This document shows positions 56,797 through 64,000 of a stretch of DNA of 64,000 bases, piece by piece. The DNA lies in contig JAXCGZ010021108.1 in assembly GCA_037179515.1 (NCBI GenBank), forward strand, positions 1 to 64,000, written 5' to 3'. Position 1 is the first letter of the stretch. The number at the start of each line of letters is the position of its first letter. The notes beneath the pieces were generated by a model. It saw only the letters and a list, made by a program, of their open reading frames with translations. It made no database searches and was not told the origin of the DNA. The position numbers were made by a program, and so were the translations under genes. The DNA comes from Halocaridina rubra. Its lineage: Eukaryota > Arthropoda > Malacostraca > Decapoda > Atyidae.

Positions 56797-58055
56797 TTAC
56801 AAATCTAACCGCTCTGATGGTTTTATAGTTCTACCAGACCTACAAAAGGGTACTGGTTCTGGCACTGTTATGGGAGCATGCATGGAGCTGTCAGAACTGT
56901 CAACTATGCTATTAGGAATTATAACATTGCTCTCTGGTTCATTAATCACATCAGAATTTGATGTAAGACGAGTTGGAATAGAAGGCAAAATTGGCTTACA
57001 AGTACCACCATAATTTTGATTATTACTGGGAAAAATGCATTCTTCTTCACTAGGAGTAAATCTAGGCATAAGTTGATCTGAATGTCTTTTCCAAACTATA
57101 TTGCCAAAATTTTAAGTTGTACTTTGTAGATACGAACACCAAGTACTTCTAAGATTTTACCTTTTAACCAAGGCTCACCTTGACCATAATTTTTAACAAA
57201 AACTGCATCATCTACATTATATTCTGATTTTTTAAATTTACATTCTTTCTGCAATGCCTTCTCCAGTTTTTCTTGAGGTTTAATTTTTTCTAGTTCCCTG
57301 AAAGTTACGGTTAAACATCAAATCAGCTGGAGCCTTCCCAGTGGAGGACTGTACAGTTCTTCTATGATTATACAAAAACCTACATACTCTGGTATTAATA
57401 TCCCTATCAGTAAATTTACTAAGGCCCTCTTTGAAAGTTTTTACTGCCCTTTCGGCTAAGCCATTAGAAGAAGGGTTATAAGGAGCAGGTGTAAGGTTCT
57501 TAATGCCTTTCTTCCTCAGGAAACACTCCATCTCCTCAGATAAAATAAGGGGCATTGTCAAAAACAATTATTCCTGGCAATCCAAAACTACAAAAACTCT
57601 GCCTTAACTTAGCAATAGTTACTGCTGATGTGGTAGATCTAGTAACATGAACATCCAAAAATTGTGTGTGGGAATTTATATTTATAAAAAATCAGAGTCA
57701 CCAATTAGACCAGCATAGTCTATATGTAACCTACACCAAGGTTTCCCAGTTTCTGGCCAGGATAATACCGCTGAGTGTGGAGTCTGGAATTTTTTAAAAC
57801 AAAGTTCACAAGATATAGTTATTTCTGAAATGTCCTGGTCCAATTTTGGCTACCAAATCCAATTACGTGCTGCTGCTTTCATTGCATTGATACCATTATG
57901 AGCTACATGCAGTTGTTCTAGTAATGCGCTGCACATATTAGCAGGTATAATAACACGGTTCTGATACAAAAGAACACCTTCATAAATGCTTAAATCTGAT
58001 TTGACAACAGAGTAATCAGACAATATTGGGTTATTAATCCAACTCAATTTCACAC
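56797..58055 (-). pseudogene. Gypsy-1 integrase
   Basis: Zinc-binding part LLEQLHVAHNGINAMKAAAR (58053-57850), core start WCRLHIDYAG (near 57735), core block NLTPAPYNPSSNGLAERAVK with FLYNHRRTVQSSTGKAPADL (57567-57280), and a C-terminal tail ending CRSGRTIKPSERLDL at 56797. Frameshifts separate the blocks. The catalytic Asp and Glu positions (HIDYAG; NGLAERAVK) are visible. Confidence 0.87.
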
Positions 58056-58269
58056 AAAAACCTTACTTAAAACTGGGTCACTTTTAGTCAAAACCTTAAC
58101 ATTTAAAAAAAAAATTTTCTTGATTACTCAAAGCTTCTATAACATGAACATATTCAGTGGGGGTACTAGAATCGAGCACTGGCAAACGACTGAGTGCATC
58201 TGTGACAACATTATCTTTTCCTGCTTTAAAATTTGAGTCATAATCATACTGCAACAAAAGCAAAGCCCA

Positions 58270-59420
58270 TCACAGCACTCTACCGTTTACATTTACAGAA
58301 ATCTGTTTGGTTCTACCAAACAGTCCAAGTAATGGTTTGTGATCAGTTCTAAGAATAAATCTACGACCCAATAAAAAATATTCAAATTTGCTTACAGCAT
58401 ATACCAAAGCCAGGGCTTCCTTGTCTAACCGGGAGTAATTTAATTCTGCAGATGATAACTTTTTACTAGCAAAATAAACTGGTTTTTCGATACTAGGCAT
58501 TTCCTGCATCAAAATGCAGCCAAATGCATCATGGAGATGCATCTACTTCTACAATTACTGGATGATATCCATCAGAATTAGCAAGAAATTCTGACATGGA
58601 TAACTCTGCTTTGGCCTTACTGAAAGCATTAGCTTCTACAGATGACCGTGTAAATTTGACACCTTTCTTCAACAAATCATATAAGGGAGACAAAGTACAA
58701 GAAATATTCTTTACAAATCTGCCATAATAGGTAGCCATACCTAAAAAGGATTGTACATCTCTGACAGACTTTCTAGGGAGTGCTTCCAAAATAGCTTGAA
58801 GTTTTCTGGGTGATGGTTTAATCCCATCACAAAAAATTACATAGCCTTTGTACTCAAGAGAATCAGTATTCAAAACCGTTTTCTTTTTATTTATAGCTAC
58901 ATTGTGCTATTGGAATTCCCTCAAAACTCTGTTTAGTCTTTCATCATGCTCTTTTTGTGTTTTTCCTCCAACAAGAATATCATCTAAAAAGGCTACAACA
59001 CCATCATTATTCATCAAAATCTGAGAAATAAATCTTTGAAAGATAGCTGGTGATGATTCCAAACCAAAAGGAAGTCTTATATATTTAAAAAGACCTTATG
59101 AGTATTTATTACAAGAAGCATTTGGATTTCTTCATCAACTGGTAATTGCAAGAATGCATTTTCAATATTATTTTTATTAAATATATTACTCCTGCCAACT
59201 ACTGATAAAATCTCATCTACCCTTGGAAGCGAATATTATCACAAACAATGTTTTGATTCAACTCTTTAAAATCTTCACAAATCCTCATAGATTTCTTTTC
59301 TGCTTTTAACACTGGAACAATGGGAGCCGCCCAATCACTAAAACTTTCTGACTCTGTAATGTCATCAGAAACCAATTTATTTAAAGTATCCTCTACTAAT
59401 TTCATATCATGACATGGCAC
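58270..59420 (-). pseudogene. Gypsy-1 reverse transcriptase and RNase H
   Basis: RT start FSDWAAPIVPVLKAEKKSMR and ICEDFKELNQN (59420-59217), catalytic FLDDILVGGK (FLDD at 58990-58979), then SVRDVQSFLGMATYYGRFVK (58873-58529). RNase H is HDAFGCILMQE, PVYFASKKLSSAELNYSRLD and FILRTDHKPLLGLFG (58542-58270). Stops and shifts occur between 59217 and 58880. Confidence 0.9.
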
Positions 59421-59899
59421 TGTTCTACCTTCTGAAATTTTGGTACTGAATTACCTTTAAGATTAAGCTTAGCTACTATGCTCATAATTGGTAATTTTGA
59501 ATCAGCTGAAAATTTATCTAGCTGAGTTCTAGCATCCAATACACTGTTTATTAGTTTATTTTCGCAATGAAAAACACCTGTCAAAGCAATTCCAATCTTA
59601 GACATTAAATCCCTACCACACAAGTTTGGGTTATAATTGTCAACAACATAAAATCCAGGTCTTATGCTGAAATCATTATAAACAACATTCACATAAACTT
59701 TACCCATGACATTAACATTAATTCTTACATAAGCTTTTAGTTTTTTATTACAATTCTGCATAGGTAAAGCTAAGCATTGAACCCACTTGCAACCTGAAGT
59801 AGAAACTCCAGCACCACTATTAACTTCATATGAAATTTCTTTACCATTTAAGTGTAAATTATTCTTGGTTATTACAGTAGGGTTATTTTCTACGCTCAA
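59402..59899 (-). pseudogene. Gypsy-1 protease region, catalytic Asp changed
   Basis: Reads ISYEVNSGAGVSTSG where retropepsins have D(S/T)GA, so the catalytic Asp is Asn here. It is followed by NPNLCGRDLMSKIGIAL, the conserved G-R-D-hydrophobic block near the C-terminus of gypsy proteases. The loss alone would block polyprotein processing. Confidence 0.8.
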
Positions 59900-60077
59900 A
59901 ACCCTGTTTTCTTTCCCTACTGGAACAGATTCATTTAAACTTAATAACTGATTACAATCACTATCTTCCTCAAGTAGGTTTTTTTTTTCAAAATTTGCAT
60001 TAGCTTTTTTCTTACCCTTTCTGTTTATTCAAACAAAGTGGTATGGCTGGATTTTGCCGTCACAATACTTTTGGATC

Positions 60078-60777
60078 TCAGAACTCTGAGGAACTAAGAA
60101 CCCTGGGAAACCTCATTATTAAAACAACAAAAGTGTCCTTTTTTTTTTTGTTACACACTGAACAAGAAAGATGAGAAAAATGACATTCCTCACTACGGTG
60201 AGGGTAACCACAATGTCGGCAACTTGCCTCTCTTCTACCATTAGGAGTAGGAGTAGGTCTAGGCCCATTTGAATTAATATTGAAAGCATTCACTTGAGTA
60301 GGAAGTTTTCACCACAAAAATCATTTTCAAACTTTAATATTCTGTCCAATATGGCAGAAGAAGTCATAATTTGCAAGTTTAGATTTTCTGCTCCTAAATT
60401 AGGAAAATATACTTCTGATTCAATAGCCATAAACAATTGATTGCAAACCCTAGCATCAAACTGACTGCCAAAATTATAGTCTTTGGCAAGTGCTTTGAGA
60501 TTAGCATAAAGATTACACAGATTTTCACCAGGTTTCCCTTTTCTTTGCTGAAATTGTATTAAGCTTCCGTGATAAGAAGGCTTGACAATTAAATGACCTT
60601 CCAAAATCTCTACCAAATCATAAAAATTCTTAAGTTGAGGCATAGCTGGGGCACACAGAGTAGCTAGAGTGCTATATACTTCACTTCCTAGTGAAACAAG
60701 CAAGCAATTTTTCTTTTTAGCACTTTCAGTTATTCCACTGTGGGCAAAATGTGCCTCAAGCATGGACACCCACACAT
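60078..60777 (-). pseudogene. Gypsy-1 gag with zinc knuckle, 5' end cut by CR1-H
   Basis: Capsid-like block WVSMLEAHFAHSGITESAKK, LVSLGSEVYSTLATLCAP, LIQFQQRKGKPGENLCNLYA (60777-60290). The zinc knuckle is C-x2-C-x3-H-x4-C in CRHCGYPHRSEEC, followed by CSVCNKKK (60293-60078). A poly-A/T run near 60135 shifts the frame after CNKKK. The start codon is missing; the first codons of the apparent frame come from CR1-H sequence. Confidence 0.87.
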
Positions 60778-61740
60778 AAAATTCAGAATATGGATGGAGA
60801 AATGAAAGAGAATGAAACACTCAGAGAGCAAATAAGATCTTTGGAGGAAGCAAATAAAGCACAAGGGCAGGAGAGAAAGGAACTAGAAAAAAGAATAAAA
60901 AAGCTGGAAGGGGAAAAGAGTCAACTAGAATCTAGACTTTCTAAACAAGAAGATAAAAACAAACAGCTGAATGACAACCTAAAGGAATTAGATGTTAGTT
61001 CACTGCTCTCTTCTGAGAGAGACGAGATTGCTGCTTGGAATGTCCAGATTAAGGAAAACATTGAAAAGTTCAGAAAAGAGTTCCAGGAGCTGAATATGGA
61101 AAATGATGCCATGAAAACTTCCTTTGCTGATGCACTAAAGGGGAATGTGGCAGTAAAAGAGGCTGTAAAGGTGGTGGCACTGGAAAACATACAAACACTT
61201 CACTATAAAGAGACAGTAATCGAAAAAATGAGAGACGTTGTGATGGAAAGGGCAAACCCACTCATCAGACAGGCACTTGATAAGGAGAAGACAGTGGTAA
61301 TCTCAGGCATAAGCGAATCCCAGGAGCCAACATGGCAGGGGAGACTTGAAGAAAATAAAGCTAGGGTTGTAGACCTGATAAGAAAGCTTGGAGTAGTATG
61401 TGGTCCTGAGGATATTGTAAACATACACTAACTAGGTAAATATTCGAGGGAAGGAAAGCCGAGACCAACAAAAGTAACCTTTGAGAGAGGGGAAACATGT
61501 AGGGAAATATTGTTGAGAAAAAAAAGTCTAAAAGACCTTCAAGAATTCAAAGAAGTGTTCATTAGACAATACAGAACACAGGAAGAGATGGGAAAGATCA
61601 AAAACTTGTTGCAAGAGGCAAGAAGGTTAAATGATGAAAGAAAAGAAGAAGAGAAGAAAAATTTTCATTACAGAGTTCTTCCAGACAAAGGGGAGATAAA
61701 GAAGATAATGACAGAAGATCAGGGGATGGGGCCTCATTAA
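60778..61740 (+). pseudogene. CR1-H ORF1, 5'-truncated with one stop
   Basis: Coiled coil MDGEMKENETLREQIRSLEE continues through [20 protein letters not shown] to DVSSLLSSERDEIAAWNVQI. Then come VVISGISESQEPTWQGR and a single TAA at 61429-61431 (CACTAACTAGG where CR1-F has CACCAACTAGG). The same frame continues to TAA at 61738-61740. Only one point change breaks the visible frame. Confidence 0.85.
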
Positions 61741-64000
61741 GATTGTTATACACAAATGCTGATGGATTAGCTGGTAAGGCAGTAGAATTAAAAGATAGGA
61801 TTCACAACAGTAAGGCAGATATAGTAGCAATTGCAGAGACTAAGTTGAGTGAGGATATAAACAGTGTCACAGTTTTTCCTAAGGGTTTCAGAATACTAAG
61901 GGTTGAAAGATCTGAGAGGACTGGTGGAGGGATAGCACTGCTCATAAGTGAAAGGATTCAAGTCGAAGAAATAAACTTGGCTATAGAAAGTGAGTTCAAG
62001 GAATTTCTTGTTGCTCGCATAAATACTGGGTCAGAGAGCATTATAATAACTGTTGTATACAACCCACCAAGGAACCAAAATAGGCTTGAAGTTTATGAGG
62101 AAAGTCATATAGGTACTATTGAAGTCATAAACTCAGTTGTTAACATGGCACGGGAAAAAAAATGTAGGATTTTGATTATGGGAGACTTTAATCATAAAGA
62201 GATAGATTGGATAAATCTTGACCCACACAGTGGTGAGGACTCATTCGGGGCAAGATTCCTAGATTGCGTACAAGGGAATTTCCTACACCAACATGTAATG
62301 GAACCAACAAGGGCCAGGGGTGGGGATGAGCCATCACTACTTGATCTAGTGTTCACAGATAATGTGTTGGATATTGAAAAAATTGAGTATGAACCACCAA
62401 TTGGAAAGAGTGACCACTGTGTGTTGTTGATGGAGTATATCATTGAAGATATTCTTCCTGAGAGTAGAGGCACTGAGGACATGAGGAGGAACTATCCGAA
62501 AGGAGATTACATCAAAATGAATGAGCTTTTTGCAATTATTGACTGGAGAACCTTATTTTACAACAAATCTGTACAAGAAATGTATGACATCTTTTGTGAG
62601 AAATATGGGAAGATAGTAGATTGCTGCATACCTGTCACCAAAGTAGGTGTAATTCATGCCAGAGAGAAATGGTTCGATAATGGGTGTAAAAGAGCTAAGG
62701 AGTGGAGAGACAAATGCTGGAAAAGGTATAGGAGGAGAAAAAACATAAATGCCTGGCAAACCTACAAAAGAGAAAGAAATGACTACCTAAGTAAAAGGAG
62801 AGAGGCAGAGAGAGACTATGAGAGGGACATCACCAGGAAGGCTAAAGAAAATCCCAAGCTTTTCCACAGCTTTATCAGAGGAAAACTGAAGGTAAAAGAA
62901 CAGGTTTTAAGGCTAAAGAGAGCGGATGGAAGCATCACTGAGACGGATGAAGAGATCTGCAAAGAATTGAACAAGGAGTTTCAGTCAGTATTTACAGTAG
63001 AAAATACCCCACCCCCTCAGATTGCAGTGATAGAAGCTCAAGGGCCGGTATTAGAGAACATCAACCTTACAGCCACAGAGGTATGCAAAGCGCTGATGGA
63101 TCTAGATGTCCATAAAGCTACAGGTCCTGATGACATATCCCCCCATGTGCTTAAAAAATGCGCAAACACAATATCAGTGGCACTAAGTATCATATTTAAG
63201 GAGTCACTGGAGTCGAGGGAGATTCCAAGATGCTGGAAACAAGCAAATGTGATACCTATCTTCAAAAAGGGAAGGAGGGATATGGCTCTGAACAATAGAC
63301 CAGTTTCCTTGACCAGCATAGTTTGCAAAGTTATGGAGAAACTACTAAGGAAACATATCTCTCTTCACTTGGAATCCTTCAACTTTTTGTCAGTGAGGCA
63401 ACATGGCTTCAGAGAAGGTAGATCAACAGTAACAAACTTATTAGAATTTTATGATGAGGTAAGCCAAATCTTACAGGAAAGAGAGGGCTGGGCAGACTGC
63501 ATATTCCTAGACTTCCAGAAAGCATTTGACACTGTTCCACATGGGAGACTTATTAGGAAGCTGCAATCAATGGCTAGAATAGGTGGAAATGTTTTGGAAT
63601 GGATAAAAACTTACTTAGAAGGAAGGGAACAGAGGGTTGGAGTAAGACACTCAGTGTGTGAATGGAGAAGAGTTAGTAGTGGAGTTCCACAGGGTTCAGT
63701 TTTAGGGCCACTTTTGTTCCTTGTATATGTAAATGACCTACCAGAGTCTGTAAATTCATTCATGAATATGTTTGCAGATGATGCAAAGATTGTGAAGAAA
63801 GTAAAAAACGAGAAAAATGGTAGAGAACTTCAGGAGGATCTAAATAATCTGCATGAGTGGTCAGAAAAGTGGCTAATGAAATTCAATACTTCAAAATGGA
63901 AGGTAATGAGAATGGGTACAAGTGCAAGAAGGCCCAAGCTTGACTACTCGGTGGCTGGAGTACAACTTCAAGAGACAGAAAATGAGAGAGATCTAGGAGT
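61638..64000 (+). CDS. CR1-H ORF2 (endonuclease-reverse transcriptase), open, partial
   Basis: I translated this frame through to base 64000 and found no stop (787 codons). The frame opens at 61638, overlaps the end of ORF1 by about 100 bases in the -1 frame, and has no ATG before the endonuclease domain. Endonuclease: YTNADGLAGK, IAETKLSE (relatives ITETKLSE), [28 protein letters not shown] with the catalytic His. Linker: [82 protein letters not shown] at 63771-63782. It nicks target DNA and copies element RNA in the nucleus (known for CR1-type LINEs). The C-terminal 110 or so codons lie outside the window. Confidence 0.92.

Larger units (their letters stand above)
56463..60777 (-). mobile_element. 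Gypsy-1: Ty3/gypsy retrotransposon nested in gypsy-2
   Basis: Order on the minus strand: gag, zinc knuckle, protease, RT, RNase H, integrase, polypurine tract, 3' LTR. This is the gypsy order (integrase last). The 5' LTR and the start of gag are absent because CR1-H begins inside gag; they may lie beyond the window. Coding regions carry scattered stops and frameshifts. Confidence 0.9.
60778..64000 (+). mobile_element. CR1-H: youngest-looking CR1 copy, runs off the window
   Basis: Starts at AAAATTCAGAATATGG inside gypsy-1 gag, matching ORF1 at 11427 of CR1-F, so it is 5'-truncated in ORF1. ORF1 has one stop; ORF2 is open to base 64000. Its 3' end is beyond the window. Confidence 0.93.

Noticed and set aside
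56797..57069. Independent host ORF of 90 residues
   Set aside because: It ends in RSGRTIKPSERLDL and continues the gypsy-1 integrase; it is the pol tail.
61659..61665. A AAT TTT slippery heptamer in the CR1-H ORF1/ORF2 overlap, in the right frame for a -1 shift
   Set aside because: The heptamer is not kept in copies A and F at the same place, so it may be chance. The overlap itself is reported instead.

Overview
The window is eukaryotic nuclear DNA. It carries one split protein-coding gene with GT-AG introns, set in a very dense field of transposable elements and simple repeats. The protein relatives, the element mix (CR1, RTE and jockey-like LINEs, Ty3/gypsy, Tigger/pogo, mariner, hAT, tRNA-derived SINEs) and long AT and TTA microsatellites suggest an arthropod, probably a decapod crustacean; that last step is inference.

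The host gene is on the + strand, about 21.46-51.70 kb. Twelve exons can be joined in frame into a complete 540-residue FGGY-family carbohydrate kinase of the D-ribulokinase type (FGGY/YDR109C). Its introns hold most of the middle of the window. Intron 5 contains a Tigger-like element inserted into another Tigger-like element. Intron 7 is 17.7 kb and holds an RTE LINE, a nearly full-length CR1, other LINE fragments, a Tigger-like element, a truncated mariner, a hAT remnant, and a Tigger inserted in a CR1. Intron 8 holds a jockey-like LINE, and intron 11 a DNA transposon built of tandem and TTA repeats.

Layout. 1-781: tRNA-like 277-bp repeat units, direct and inverted. 781-1272: (AT)n. 1273-5603: near full-length CR1 on the minus strand. 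5664-19100: head-to-tail array of + strand CR1 copies, several starting inside the 3' tail of the one before. 19881-21290: old minus-strand CR1. 21457-51695: kinase gene. 52190-52345: LINE 3' end. 52707-55131: two more CR1 fragments. 55132-56462: part of a gypsy element with a SINE in its LTR. 56463-60777: a second gypsy element nested in the first. 60778-64000: a CR1 copy cutting the gag of the second gypsy; its ORF2 is open to the window edge and it looks like the youngest element here.

The elements give a relative insertion order (CR1, then gypsy-2, then gypsy-1, then CR1-H). No bacterial, CRISPR or operon-like features are present. Exon borders are given to the base from splice sites and reading frame. 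Borders of truncated elements are approximate unless a target-site duplication or terminal repeat is cited.
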